From Isoetes taiwanensis (lineage: Eukaryota > Streptophyta > Lycopodiopsida > Isoetales > Isoetaceae), in assembly GCA_021234155.1 (NCBI GenBank), contig JAJEKV010000034.1:9997614-10061613 (forward strand): a DNA stretch of 64,000 nucleotides. The letters run 5' to 3'. Within the stretch, counting starts at the first letter, position 1. Every line of letters begins with the position of its first letter. Below, piece by piece: positions 1 to 12,373 of this stretch. The notes beneath the pieces were generated by a model. It was given only the letters and a program-made list of their open reading frames with translations, searched no databases and was not told where the DNA came from. The position numbers and the translations under genes were made by a program.

Positions 1-3000
1 AACACTACGCCCCTACATTGCAAGATTCGCCACCACCTCCTAGGCCAATTGACTACGAGTGTGTTGCACATGAGATAGTTTGGCTTCTTCTTCGAAGGTG
101 GGCTTCGCCACAAAACTTGGTCCCTAGGGCAATGTCGACGCTCGAGTCCATTGGCGAGACAGCATCACGGTTCCCGTGAGGGGAAGTTGCCCGTCCGTCG
201 GGGCCTTGGAGAGGAATTTTGGGGCAAGCCGCCAGGGTGGTTTTAGGGTCCGCGGCCAAGCGCCAACACCCCTCTACCTCAAGACACGGCCGGTCCTAGT
301 CAAATCGACCCGAGGGATAGAGCCAAAACGTAAACCCTATGAGTTGCCGTGGTTCTAGCGTGGTTTGCGCTTTTGGGTGCCGAAGTTTTGGTCTTTTGCA
401 CTTGGGACGTGGGTCATCACATGCAGATTTAGAACGCCTTGGGCAAGCGGAACTGACGGAATGGAGTTTGGACACTGTACTCCTCCGTTGTGGCGGTTAG
501 AAGTCAAGGGCCGCTTTTGCGGTAGCAAGACATTCGTAAATTAAGTAATTAATGCATAGATACGGACTTAAATTCTGATTTTTGTCAGCTAGCTTCCTAA
601 GTCATCGCCAACATACAGCCAACTTTCAAAAATTTTGGATATGGTTTAGATCAAATAGTTTGCACTAGAACGGTCCGGCTGACTGTTGTTGGGCAAAAGC
701 AGCCGAAGCCGGGCACACTTGCCCAAGTCAAACAAGGCCCGGGACCGTGCAAGGCCTCCTCATTAGAGGGGAGAGTCCGAACCTCAGACCCAGGCGAGCC
801 CCAAAAGCTTCCCCGAGGCAGCCTTCACGGCGGCTCCGGGGGCGACGCTAAAGACCACACTCGGATCCGGTCCCGTGATCCAATCGTTGAATCCTTTGTT
901 CCGTGAACCTGGTCCAGAAGGTCCAAAAATCCAACATCCGGCCAGGGGAACATATCAAATCAGCGGGCCCCAAGGGCGACATGTAGAAACCAAAGTGTTT
1001 TGTCGTTCGGACATTAGGGAGGGTTCAAATGCCGATCCGACTTCGCCACATCGGGTCCGGAATGCCAAAATTACCCTAGGGACCAAGTTACACCGGTCAG
1101 TTTTGCAAAAAAGAAAGAAACACTTACGCCCTACATTGTAAAGATTCGCCAGCCCACCTCCTAGGCCAATTGACTCACGAAAGTGTGTTGCACATGAGAT
1201 AGTTTGGCGCTTCTTTGAAGGGGTGGGCCGCCACAAAACTTGGTCCCTAGAGGGCAATGTCGACGTTCTGAGTCCATTGGCGAGACGACATCACGGTTCC
1301 GGAGAGGGGAAGTTGCCCGTCGCCGCTGTGGCCTTCTGAGAGGAATTTTGGGGCAAGCCGCTTCGAGGTGGTTTTAGGGTCCGTGGCTCACGGCGCCAAC
1401 ACCCCCTCTACCTCAAGACACGCCAAGAAGGTCCTAGTCAACTCGACAAGGATAGAGCCTCCAAACGTAAACCCTATGAGTTGCCAGGTTCTTAGCAGGG
1501 TTTGCGTTTTGGGTGCCGAAGTTTTGGTCTTTTGCATTTGGGACGTGGCCGATCACATGCGCGATGAGAACGCGAAGCAAGCGGAACCGACGGAATGGAG
1601 TTTGACCTGTACTCCTCCCGTTGTGGCAGTTAGAAGTCAAGGGCCGCTTTTGCAGTAGCAAGACATTCGTAAATTCGTAATTAATGCATAGTACGGACTT
1701 AAATTGATTTTTTGTCGCCTAGCTTCCTAAGTCATCGCCAACATACAGGCCAACTTTCAAAAATTTTGGATATGGTTTAGATCAAATAGTTTGCACTAGA
1801 ACGGTCCGGGCACTTTGTTGTTGGGCAGCCGAAGCCGCACACTTGCCCAAGTCAAACAAGGCTGAGGACCGTGCAAGGCCTCCTCATTAGAGGGGAGAGT
1901 CCGAACCCGGGGAGGCGAGCCCCAAAAGCTTCCCCGAGGCAGCCTTTTTTTCTCGCAGCGCCCGCCGGGCGATGCGCTAAAGACCACACTCGGGGATCTC
2001 GGTTCCGATCCCAATCAAGATTTGAATCCTTTGTTCGTGAACCTGGTCCGAAGGTCCAAAAATCCAACATCCGGGTCCGGGGAACATATCAAACCGCTGA
2101 AGCGCCCCAAGGCGCGATTAGAAAGAAACCAAAGTGTTTTGTCGTTCGGACATTATGGAGGTTCAAAATGCCGATCCGACTTCGCCACATCGTCCGAATG
2201 CCAAAATTACCCTAGGGACCAAGTTGGCACTGAGTTTTGCAAAAAGAAAGAAACACTCACGCCTCTACATTGCGTAAAGATTCGCCAGCCCACCTCCTAG
2301 GCCAATTGACTACGAGTGTGTTGCACATGAGATAGTTTGGCTTCTTCGAGAAGGGTGGGCTTTCGCCACAAAACTTGGTCCCTAGGGCAATGTCGACGTC
2401 GAGTCCATCGGGCATGAGTGGATCCACGGTTCCTGAGAGGGAAGTTGCCCGTCCCCGCCCGTGACTTCGGAGAGGAATTTTGGGGCAAGTGCTTAGGGTG
2501 GTTTTAGGGTTAGTGTTCGCGCCAACACCCCCTCTACCTCAAGACACGGCGTAAAGGTCCTAGTCGGACGGGGATAGAGTCCTCCTCCAAACGTAAACCC
2601 TATGAGTTGCCGTGTTCTGAAAGCGGGGTTTGGCGTTTTGGGTGCCGAAGTTTTGGTCTTTTGCACTTGGGACGCGGGTCGATCACATGTCACCGGTTGA
2701 GAACGCCGGGCAAAGCGGAACCGGACGAATGGAGTTTGGACCTTGTACTCCTCCGTTGTGGCGCTTTAGAAGTCAAGGGCCGCTTTTAAAGAGTAGCAAG
2801 ACATTCAGAATTCGTAATTAATGCATAGTGCGGACTTAAATTCTGATTTTTGTCGGCTAGCTTCCTAAGTCATCGCCAACATACAGCCAACTTTCAAAAT
2901 TTTGGATATGGTTTAGATCAAATAGTTTGCACTAGAACGGTCCGGGCAAACTTGTTGTTGGGCAAAGCGAAGCCGCACACTTGCCCAAGTCAAACAAGGC

Positions 3001-6000
3001 CAGGACCGTGCAAGGCCTCCCCATTAGAGGTGGGGAGAGTCCGAACCCCGTGAGGCGAGCCCCAAAAGCTTCCCCGAGGCAGCCTTTTTTCGGCAGCCCC
3101 CGGGGCGACGCTAAAGACCACACTCCCGGATCTCGGTTCTCGTGATCCGACCGTTGAATCCTTTGTTCGGGGAACCTGGTCCGAGAAGGTCCAAAAATCC
3201 AACATCCGGGAGAACATATCAAACCACAAGCCGCCCCGCGGCGGTGTAGAAACCAAAGTGTTTTTGTCGTTCGGACATTGCGGAGGTTCGAAATGCCCCA
3301 TCCGACCGCCCACATCGTCCTAATGCCAAAATTACCCTAGGGACCAAGTTACACGGTCAGTTTTGCAAAAGAAAGAAACACTTACGCCCTACATTGCAAA
3401 AGATTCGCCAGCCCACCTCCTAGGCCAATTGATCACGAAAGTGTGTTGCACATGAGATAGTTTGGCCGCTTCGAGAAGGGTGGGCTTCGCCACAAAACTT
3501 GGTCCCTAAGGCAATGTCGGCGTTCGAGTCCATTAGAGACATCACACGGTTCCAGGAGGGAAGTTGCCCGTCCGGCCGCTGTGGCCTTCGGGGAGAGGAT
3601 TTTGGGGCAAGCCGCCTCGGGTGGTTTTAGGGTCCGTGCTCTGGCGTCAACACCCCCTACCTCAAGACACTACAAGAAGGTCCTAGTCAAATCGACAAGG
3701 ATAGAGCCTCAAACGTAAACCCTATGAGTTGCCGGGTTCCAGCAGTGGTTCGCGTTTTGGGTGCCGAAGTTTTGGTCTTTTGCACTTGGGACGTGGCGAT
3801 CACATGCGTTGAGAACGCTGAAGCAAGCGGAACCGACGGAATGGAGTTTGGACCTGTACTCCCCCGTTGTGGCGCTTAGAAGTCAAGGGCCGCTGTAAAG
3901 AGTAGCAAGACATTCGTAAATTCGTAATTAATGCATAGTACCGGACTTAAATTCTGATTTTTTGTCACTAGCTTCCTAAGTCATCGCCAACATCTGAGGC
4001 CAACTTTCAAAAATTTTGATATGGTTTAGATCAAATAGTTTTGCACTAGAACGGTCAGGGCAAAACCGTTGTTGGCAGCCGAGCCGCACACTTGCCCAAG
4101 TCAAACAAGGCCAGGACCGTGCAAGGCCTCCTCATTAGAGGGGAGAGTCCAACCCCGTGAGGCGAGCCCCAAAAGCTTCCCGAGGCGCCTTTCTCGGCGG
4201 CGCCCGCCGGGCGTGACGCTAAAGACCACACTCCCTGATCTCCCTCGGTTCGTATATCCGGCCGTTGAATCCTTTGTTCCGGTAGAACCTGGTCCGAGAA
4301 GGTCCAAAAATCCAACATCCGCCTGGGGACATATCAAACCCATGGCGTCCCGGGCGGGCGGCAGTAGAAAACCAAAGTGTTTTGTCGTTCGGACATTGCG
4401 TGAGGCTCCAAATGCTTCATCCGACTTTCGCCACATCGTCCTAATGCCAAAATTACCCTAGGGACCAAGTTACACTGGCGGGTTTTGCAAAAGAAAGAAA
4501 CACTTACGCCCTACATTGTAAAGATATTCGCCAGCCCACCTCCTAGGCCAATTGACTACGAGTGTGTGTTGCACATGAGATAGTTTGGCCGAGGAAGGTG
4601 GGCTTCGCCACAAAACTTGGTCCCTATGGCAATGTCGACGCCTGAAGTCCATTGGAGCATTTATCCGGTGAGAGGAAGTTGCCCTGCCCGCCGTCGTGGC
4701 CTTCTGGAGAGGAATTTTGGGGCAAGCCGCTTCGGGTGGTTTTTAGGGTCCGCGGCTCGCGGCGCCAACACCCCCCCTACCTCAAGATTACCGTATAAGA
4801 AGGTCCTAGTCAAATCCGACCAGATAGAGCCTCCAAACGTAAACCCTATATGAGTTGCTGTGTTCTAGCGTGGTTTGGCGTTTTGGGTGCCGAAGTTTTT
4901 GGTCTTTTGCACTTGGGACGTGGGTCATCACATGCAGTTGAGAACGCGAAGCAAGCTTGAACCGGCGGAATGGAGTTTGGACTGCACTCCTCCCGTTGTG
5001 GCGATTAGAAGTCAAGGGCCTTTAAAGAAGCAAGACATTCGTAAATTCGTAATTAATGCATAGTGCGGACTTAAATTCTGATTTTTGTCACCTAGCTTCC
5101 TAAGTCATCGCCAACATACAGGCCAACTTTCAAAAATTTTGGATATGGTTTAGATCAAATAGTTTGCACTAGAACGGTCCGGGCACTGTTGTTGGGCAAT
5201 GAGGGGCACACTTGCCCAAGTCAAACAAGGCCAGGACCGTGCAAGGCCTCCTCTCATTAGAGGGGAGAGTCCTAAACCAGGAGGCGCAGCCCAAAAAGCT
5301 TCCCGAGGCAGCCTTTTCTCGCAGCGGCTCACGGGGCGTCACGCTAAAGACCACACTCCCGGATCTCGGTTCCCATATCCGGAACCCGTTGAATCCTTTG
5401 TTCCGTGAACCTGGTCCGAGAAGGTCCAAAAATCCAACATCCGTCCGGGAACATATCAAACCGCTGCGCCCCGCTCAAGGCGACGATTGTAGAAACCAAA
5501 GTGTTTTGTCGTTCGGACATTGCGGAGGTTCGAAATGCCGATCCGACTTCGCCACATCGTCGAGGAATGCCAAAATTACCCTAGGGACCAAGTTACACCG
5601 GCCGGTTTTGTAAAAGAAAGAAACACTTACGCCCCTCTACATTGTAAGATGACTGTGCCCACCTCCTAGGCCAATTGACTACGAAAGTGTGTTGCACATG
5701 AGATAGTTTGGCGCTTCTTCGAGAAGGGGTGGGCTTCCCCGCCACAAAACTTGGTCCCTAGGGCAATGTCGACGTTACGAGTCCATTGGCAGAGCGCATC
5801 ACGGTTCGAGAGGGAAGCGTCGGCCCGTCGCCGGGGCCTTAGGGAGAGGAATTTTGGGGCAAGCCGCTTCGAGTGGTTTTAGGGTCCGTGCTCAAGGTCA
5901 ACACCCCCTCTACCTCAAGACCACGGCGCGAAGGTCCTAGTCAAATCTGACCGGGATAGAGCCTCCAAACGTAAACCCTATGAGTTGCCGTGTTCTAGCG

Positions 6001-9000
6001 GGTTTGCGTTTTGGGTGCCAAGTTTTGGTCTTTTGCACTTGGGACGTGGCCGATCATCACATGCAGCTTTAGAACGCCAAGCAAGCGGAACCGGCGGAAT
6101 GGAGTTTGGACCTCGCACTCCTCCCGTTGTGGCAGTTAGAAGTCAAGGGCCGCTTTTGCTAAAGAGCAAGACATTCAGTAAATTGTAATTAATGCATAGT
6201 AATGGACTTAAATTCTGATTTTTGTCGCCTAGCTTCCTAAGTCATCGCCAACATACAGGCCAACTTTCAAAAATTTTGGATATGGTTGAGATCAAATAGT
6301 TTGCACTAGAACGGTCCGGGAAACTGTTGTTGGGCAGCCGAAATGGGCACACTTGCCCAAGTCAAACAAGGCCGGGACCTTGCAAGGCCTCTTCATTAGA
6401 GGGGAGAGTCCGAACCCCGTGAGGCGAGCCCCAAAAAGCTTCCCGAGGCGGCCTTTCTGGCGCTCCCCAGGGGGCATACGCTTAAAGACCACACTCCCGG
6501 ATCTCGGTTCCGTGATCCGGCCGTTGAATCCTTTGTTCCGGTGAACCTGGTCCGAGAAGGTCAAAAAAATCCAACATCCGTCCGGGAGAACATATCAAAC
6601 CGCTTGGCGTCGGGCTTAAGCGGTGTAGAAACCAAAGTGTTTTGTCGTTGGACATTCGCGAGGCTCAAATGCCGATCCGACTTTGCCACATCGTCCGGAA
6701 TGCCAAAATTATCCTAGGGACCAAGTTACACGGTCGGTTTTAAAAAGAAAGAAACACTTACGCCCTACATTGCGGTATTCACCAAATGACCTCCTAGGCC
6801 AATTGACTACGGAAAAGCGTTGCACATGAGATAGTTTGGCGCTTCGAGAAGGGGTGGGCTTCCGGCCACAAAACTTGGTCCCTAGGGCAATGTTGACGTT
6901 CCGAGTCCATTGGCGAGAGACCGGATCACGGTTGGGAGAGAGGGGAAGTTGCCGTCCCCCGCCGGGGCCTTCGGAGAGGAATTTTTGGGGCAAAGCCGCC
7001 CGGGTGGTTTTTAGGGTCCGGGTGCCAAGGCGTCAACACCCCCCTCTACCTCAAGACGGCAAGGTCCTAGTCAAATCGACAAGGATAGAGCCTCCAAACG
7101 TAAACCCTATGAGTTGCCGTGTTCTAGCGGGTTTGCGTTTTGGGTGCCGAGTTTGGTCTTTTGCACTTGGGGCGGGCCGATCACATGCAATTGAGAACGC
7201 TGGCAAGCGGAACCGACGGAATGGAGTTTGGACACATACTCCTCCCGTTGTGGCGGTTAGAAGTCAAGGGTCGCTTTTGCGCAAGAGCAAGACATTCGTA
7301 AATTGTAATTAATGCATAGTCTGGACTTAAATTCTGATTTTTTGTCAGCTAGCTTCCTAAGTCATCGCCAACATACAGCCAACTTTCAAAAATTTTGGAT
7401 ATGGTTGAGATCAAATAGTTTGCACTAGAACGGTCCCGCAGCTTGTTGTTGGCAGGCGAGCCGCACACTTGCCCAAGTCAAACAAGGCCAAGGACCGTGC
7501 AAGGCCTCCTCATTAGAGGGGAGAGTCAGAACCCCGTGAGGCGAGCCCCAAAAGCTTCCCCGAGGCAGCCTTTTCTCGCAACAAGCCCGCCAAGCGCGCT
7601 TAAAGACCACACTCCGGATCACCGGTTCCGTGATCCCACCGTTGAATCCTTTGTTCCGGGAACCTGGTCCGAGAAGGTCCAAAAATCCAACATCCGTCAG
7701 GAGAACATATCAAACTGCGGCGCCCCAAGGGCGCACAAGTAGAAACCAAAGTGTTTTGTCGTTAGGACATTGCGGAGGCCCTCAAATGCCGATCCGACTT
7801 TGCCACATCGTCCGAATGCCAAAATTACCCTAGGGACCAAGTTACACGGTCAGTTTTGCAAAAGAAAGAAACACTTACGCCCTACATTGCAAAGATTCAA
7901 AGCGACCTCCTAGGCCAATTGACTACGAGTGCGTTGCACATGAGATAGTTTGGCGCTTCTTCGAAGGGGTGGGCCGCCACAAAACTTGGTCCCTAGGGCA
8001 ATGTTGACGTTCCGAGTCCATTGGCGAGAGAGGCAGATCCGCGGTTCGGAGGGGAAGTTGCCCGTCCGCCCGCCGAGCCTTGGGGAGAGGAATTTTGGGG
8101 CAAAGCCGCCGGGTGGTTTTAGGGTCCGTGCTCGGCGTCAACACCCCTCTACCTCAAGACGCGGCGCAAAGGTCCTAGTCAAATCGACAAGGATAGAGCC
8201 TCAAACGTAAACCCTATGAGTTGCGGGTTCTAGCGGGGTTTTGCGTTTTGGGTGACGAAGTTTTGGTCTTTTGCACTTGGGACATGGCCGATCACATGCA
8301 GTTGAGAACGCGAAGCAAGGGGAACGGACGGAATGGAGTTTGGACTGTATCCTCCCCGTTTGTGGCGGTTAGAAGTCAAGGGCCGCTTTTGCGAGTAGCA
8401 AGACATTAAGTAAATTAAGTAATTAATGCATAGTACGGACTTAAATTCTGATTTTTGTCAGCTAGCTTCCTAAGTCATATGCCAACATACTGGGGCCAAC
8501 TTTCAAAAATTTTGGATATGGTTGAGATCAAATAGTTTGCACTAGAACGGCCCGGCTTTTGTTGTTGGGCAGGTGAGTGGCACACTTGCCCAAGTCAAAC
8601 AAGGGCGGGACCTTGCAAGGCCTCTTCATTAGAGGGGAGAGTCCGAACGGGGTGAGGCGAGCCCAAAAAGCTTCCCGAGGCAGCCTTTCCGGCAAATAGC
8701 TCCAAGGGGGCATACGCTAAAGACCACACTCCCGGGATCGGTTCCGTATCCGGCCGATTGAATCCTTTGTTCCGGGAACACGGTCAGAAGGTCCAAAAAA
8801 ATCCAACATCCGTCCAGGAGAACATATCAAACCGCAAGCGCGTCTGGCGACATAAAGTAGAAACCAAAGTGTTTTGTCGTTAGGACATTGCGGAGGCTCA
8901 AATGCCGATCCGACTTTTGCCACATCGTCAGGAATGCCAAAATTATCCTAGGGACCAAGTTACGGTCGGTTTGCAAAAGAAAGAAACACTTACGCCCTAC

Positions 9001-9594
9001 ATTTGCGGTATTCACCCGTGACCTCCTAGGCCAATTATTTCTGTCGCGTTGCACATGAGATAGTTTGGCGCTTCTTCGAGAAGGGTGGGCTTCGCCACAA
9101 AACTTGGTCCCTAGGGCAATGTTGGCGTTACGAGTCCATTGGAGAGACAGATCCGCGGTTCGGGAGGGAAGTTGCCCGTCCGGTCGCCGTGGCAGCCGGG
9201 AGAGGACTTTTGGGGCAAGCCGCTTCGGGTGGTTTTAGGGTCCGTGCTAAGCGCCAACACCCCCCTACGTCAAGACGCGCCAAGGTCCTAGTCAAATCGA
9301 CAAGCATAGAGCCTCCGGCGTAAACCCCTGAGTGAGTTGCCGGTTCTAGCGGGGATTTGGCGTTTTGGGTGCCGAAGTTTTGGTCTTTTGCACTTGGGGC
9401 GTGGCCAATCACATGCGATTGAGAACATGAAGCAAGCGAACCCAGCGGAATGGAGTTTGGACCGTACTCCTCCCGTTGTGGCGGTTAGAAGTCAAGGCCC
9501 GCTTTTGTAAAGAGCAAGACATTCGTAAATTAAGTAATTAATGCATAGTACCGGACTTAAATTCTGATTTTTTGTCACCTAGCTTCCTAAGTCA
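1..9594. repeat. 1.12-kb tandem satellite array, about 8.5 copies
   Basis: The anchor CTAGCTTCCTAAGTCA starts at 589, 1719, 2857, 3968, 5092, 6229, 7349, 8462 and 9579, so monomers are 1111-1138 bp (mean about 1124). The array runs off the left edge and ends abruptly at 9594, where the next word changes from TCGCCAACATAC to GCTAGCTTGTTG. Some blocks are almost invariant (for example CCAAAATTACCCTAGGGACC and GGAATGGAGTTTGGA). Others vary by small indels, mostly in CG-rich words. No reading frame survives across monomers, so I call it non-coding. I do not recognise the family and see no rRNA or tRNA in it. Confidence 0.95.
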
Positions 9595-9880
9595 GCTAGC
9601 TTGTTGAGATAAACTACATCTTCGCATGTTGGTAGGGTATAAGTTCTCATAGTTCGCATGTTGTCGCCGTAACAAAGCGAACACGTACCTACATATACTA
9701 TTGGTGGAAACCTAACCTTTTTAAATCTAACAAAATAAAATTTTAAGATAAACTACATCTTTGCATGTCCGACTCATCCTATCTCCGTTCTATTTTCTTG
9801 GCCATTTTCTAATTTCCTCGACCCTTGATTTATGAAACTAGAGATTCAATGGTGTAGATTGATGCCACTTTGATTTTGAT
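9595..9880. other. Unique spacer after the satellite
   Basis: AT-rich single-copy-looking sequence between the satellite and the LINE/CACTA nest. The phrase GATAAACTACATCTT(C/T)GCATGT occurs twice (near 9607 and 9749), the only internal repeat I see. No coding frame or RNA gene is recognised. Confidence 0.5.
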
Positions 9881-9945
9881 GAGGTGGAAATTACATGGAT
9901 AGGCTAGAATTTGAGGAAAGGCCGTGTAGGCCCGGTAGAGGGCTG
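9881..9945 (+). mobile_element. Possible 5' fragment of LINE endonuclease domain
   Basis: Read in one frame with a single stop, this stretch gives VEITWIG, stop, NLRKGRVGPVEGW. This resembles the start of an L1-type APE endonuclease, which usually begins with a WN(V/I)RGL-like strand. The expected next segment, ending in FFQEHK, occurs from 11617, directly after the CACTA right end. I infer that these are two parts of one LINE separated by the CACTA insertion. The match is short and degenerate, so confidence is low. Confidence 0.35.
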
Positions 9946-10618
9946 GTGTGCTAAAAAAAAAAATTTTTTTTTTTTGAAAAAAAAAAAACGTCGTTACAAG
10001 CGTCGTTCAACGGCGTTTTTTGTCGTCGTTTAACGGCGTCAAAACGTCGTTAAACGGCGACTGCGGATTTAAATCGAAAACGGCGGCAATCCCCCCGCTT
10101 ATTTTCGAGCAAGCAAAAGCTTATGGAGGAGCATTTTTTGAGGCGATTTTTCGTGGATCTACTTTGGGGTCTATTCTAAGTGTAAGACAAGCTTCATAAG
10201 GTATGTGCGGATCAACCAACTCGTTTTTGAATCTAAACTTGTTTTGGGTAGATTTAGGGCTTTTTGTATTTGTTGTTTGTTCTTCCTTCAACCTTCATTC
10301 TTCTTCTTCCATTCTTGCATCCTTCTTCCATACATATTCTTCCATTCCCTTTGTCATCTTCTTCTTGATTCTTCCTCCTCTTATACCACTACTTCCTCCT
10401 CTTATTCAAATTCTTACTCTTAATCCTCCTCTTGCGCTTCATCTTCTTAGTATTCTTCCTCCCCATTTTGGGTTCCTCCTCTTCTTCTTAGCCTTTTCTT
10501 CTTGAATTCTTCCATTCTTCTTCTAATTTTTTCCCATCTAAGAAGGCGTCGTTAAAAGACGAGACCCTTCTTCTTTCCAAAATTTTTTCCTTATTAGTTG
10601 TTTTATACTATTTCTTTC

Positions 10619-10950
10619 TAATCATTGAATTTTTGTTTTGCATGTACACTCCTAGCAAAATGTGTTGTTCTTGCAAAACAAGTTGGCACCTCTTCAGGTA
10701 AGGATTTAGTTTTTTTCAATACGCTAATAAAATACTAATGCTTTATTTAGGTTAAATTGTTATCCAAGAAGGGGCGTCATTGAAACCACCCCTCCCCATT
10801 GATTTTCCATATTTTTTTTTTTCCTTTAAGTTGTTTATTTATACTAATATTTTACTAATCATTGAATTTATTGTTTTGCATGTACACTCCTAGCAAATGC
10901 GTTGTTTGTGCAAAACAACTTTGCCACCTTGTACCAGGTAAGCATTTAAT
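10619..10950 (+). repeat. Direct duplication inside the CACTA element (period 237)
   Basis: The words TAATCATTGAATTT, TGCATGTACACTCCTAGCAA and GCAAAACAA, ending in CAGGTAAG, occur from 10619 and again from 10856. Both copies end in a good plant splice-donor consensus, so this may be a duplicated exon of a lost element gene. Each reads CMYTPSK followed by cysteine-containing residues, but the frames are too short to name. Confidence 0.6.
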
Positions 10951-11224
10951 TTTCAATATGCTTAATGTATTGATTAATGTATTTAGCTTAATTTATTGAT
11001 TAATGTATTTAGCTAAAAAATTGGGGCTTCATTTATTTTTTATTTTTTTAATATATTTAGCGCGACATCATTTAATGGCGTTAAAATCTTATATTTCTTT
11101 ATTGGTTAAATTCATTTTATAGGCTTTAAATTAAATGTATTAACTTCATTCATAATAAATGTGTTATTATTATTTTTTTCAATTTATAAAAAAAAAATAA
11201 AATTTTTTTAATACCACGTAAACA

Positions 11225-11596
11225 ACGTCGTTAAGCGGCGTTGCTTAAGTGGTCGCCGCGTCGACAACGGGGCGCTGGCAACGCCGCCGCGCCCGAAGGC
11301 GTGGTACGCCGCGTGTGCGTGGACGTCGTTTAACGGCGTCAAACACGCGCTTCGCCACGTCGAACTTCCGCCGGCGCCCTGGGCGGCGCCGCCGTGGCGT
11401 GGCGCGTACGCGTGCGATGGCGTCGTTGAACGACGTCAGGTCGTCGCTTTAAGACGCCGCGGTTGCGACGCGTATAGCGACGCATAAAGGTCGTTTATCG
11501 ACGCTCCGACGTCGAAATAGACGTCGTTTATCGACGTTTTGACGTCGATCATCGACGTCTAAACGACGTCTGGACGTCGTAATAGACGTCGTAACA
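11225..11596. repeat. GC-rich subterminal repeat block of the CACTA element
   Basis: About 370 bp packed with GACGTC, AACGACGTC, CGTCGTTTA and CGACGTCTA words, many of them palindromic and in both orientations, ending at the CACTA terminus. Its base composition contrasts sharply with the AT-rich DNA on either side. In CACTA transposons such repeats bind the element's own TNPA-type protein. Confidence 0.65.
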
Positions 11597-11616
11597 GGGC
11601 TTTAATTTTGTAGTGA

Positions 11617-12240
11617 TTGAAGGTTTGCCTCTCATCCATGAATCTGGATTTTCTTTTCTTTCAAGAGCACAAGATTTATGATGATAACATTAATTCCATT
11701 ATTAAAGATGTTCTTCCTGTTGACTTTCAGCATTGGTCTCTCAAAGCTAACAACATCTCTGCAGGAATTACTATAGCTTGGAGCAACAGGCTTAACTTTG
11801 CTGACATTCAGATGGTAAATGATAACAGCAAAAGGTGGCAAATTATTCATGGGATGGTTGGTGACAAGAGGATTGCTTTTATCAATGTTTATGCTTACCA
11901 TCAGCCCCCGGAGAGAGTCAGCCTTTGGGAAGTCATTAATAGGAGTCTTGAGAGGATCCCTTATGATGAATGTATTCTAGCAGGAAATTTTAATATGGTC
12001 ACCCATAGCTATATGAGAAGTGCCAATTTTAGGCCCCCGTGATAATGAATTTGCTATTTGGAATTCCCTTCTTCACTCTCATCATCTCTCTCTAACGAGT
12101 CACCCCCACTCCTACGGTTGGAGTGACCATAGGGATGCTTGTTTCTTTGCCTTCACGGCAGATTTTACCTCGGTGAGACCCTCTGGAACAATAGCACTAG
12201 GGTCACTAATTTAACCAACTATACTATTTCGACCATTTCC
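11617..12240 (+). pseudogene. LINE (L1-type) APE endonuclease domain, decayed
   Basis: The frame from 11617 reads NLDFLFFQEHKI, then GITIAWSN, INVYAYHQPP and CILAGNFNM, the order of conserved strands in AP-like endonucleases of non-LTR retrotransposons. After a frameshift near 12020 the next segment reads NEFAIWNSLL and YGWSDHRDA, matching the C-terminal part of the same domain. The domain nicks target DNA to prime reverse transcription. It lies directly after the CACTA right end and lacks its beginning. Frameshifts show that it is dead. Confidence 0.8.
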
Positions 12241-12373
12241 CTCGGCTCATTAGTATACGTGGTAACTTTGCTCAAAGAAAAAGAAATTTTTTTAAACTCA
12301 ATACTAATCTCCTTGAGCTTGATGATTTCATGCCTAATCTGCAGCTTGGTGATTTCTCAAGAGAGAAAGCCTA

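Larger units (their letters stand above)
9950..11615. mobile_element. Non-autonomous CACTA-type DNA transposon
   Basis: The right end, read on the minus strand, is CACTACAAAATTAAAGCCC (11597-11615), a typical CACTA/EnSpm terminus. It is followed inward by dense copies of GACGTC/CGTCGTTTAACGGCG-like words (11225-11596). The same words recur at the left (9990-10066: CGTCGTTTAACGGCG, CGTCGTTAAACGGCG), as expected for subterminal transposase-binding repeats. The left terminus is not clear: around 9950 there is an A-run/T-run instead of a CACTA word. No transposase is present; the 1.1-kb interior is AT-rich and non-coding. It appears to lie within the LINE endonuclease region. Confidence 0.65.

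Noticed and set aside
1-9594. Many 60-158 codon frames on both strands of the satellite
   Set aside because: No frame is kept between monomers; indels shift each one. They are composition by-products.
1-9594. Ribosomal DNA or its spacer
   Set aside because: No 5S, 18S, 5.8S or 25S core sequence is recognisable within the unit.
10203-10505. 100-codon hydrophobic frame
   Set aside because: CTTCTTCCT-type low-complexity sequence inside the CACTA element; not protein-like.
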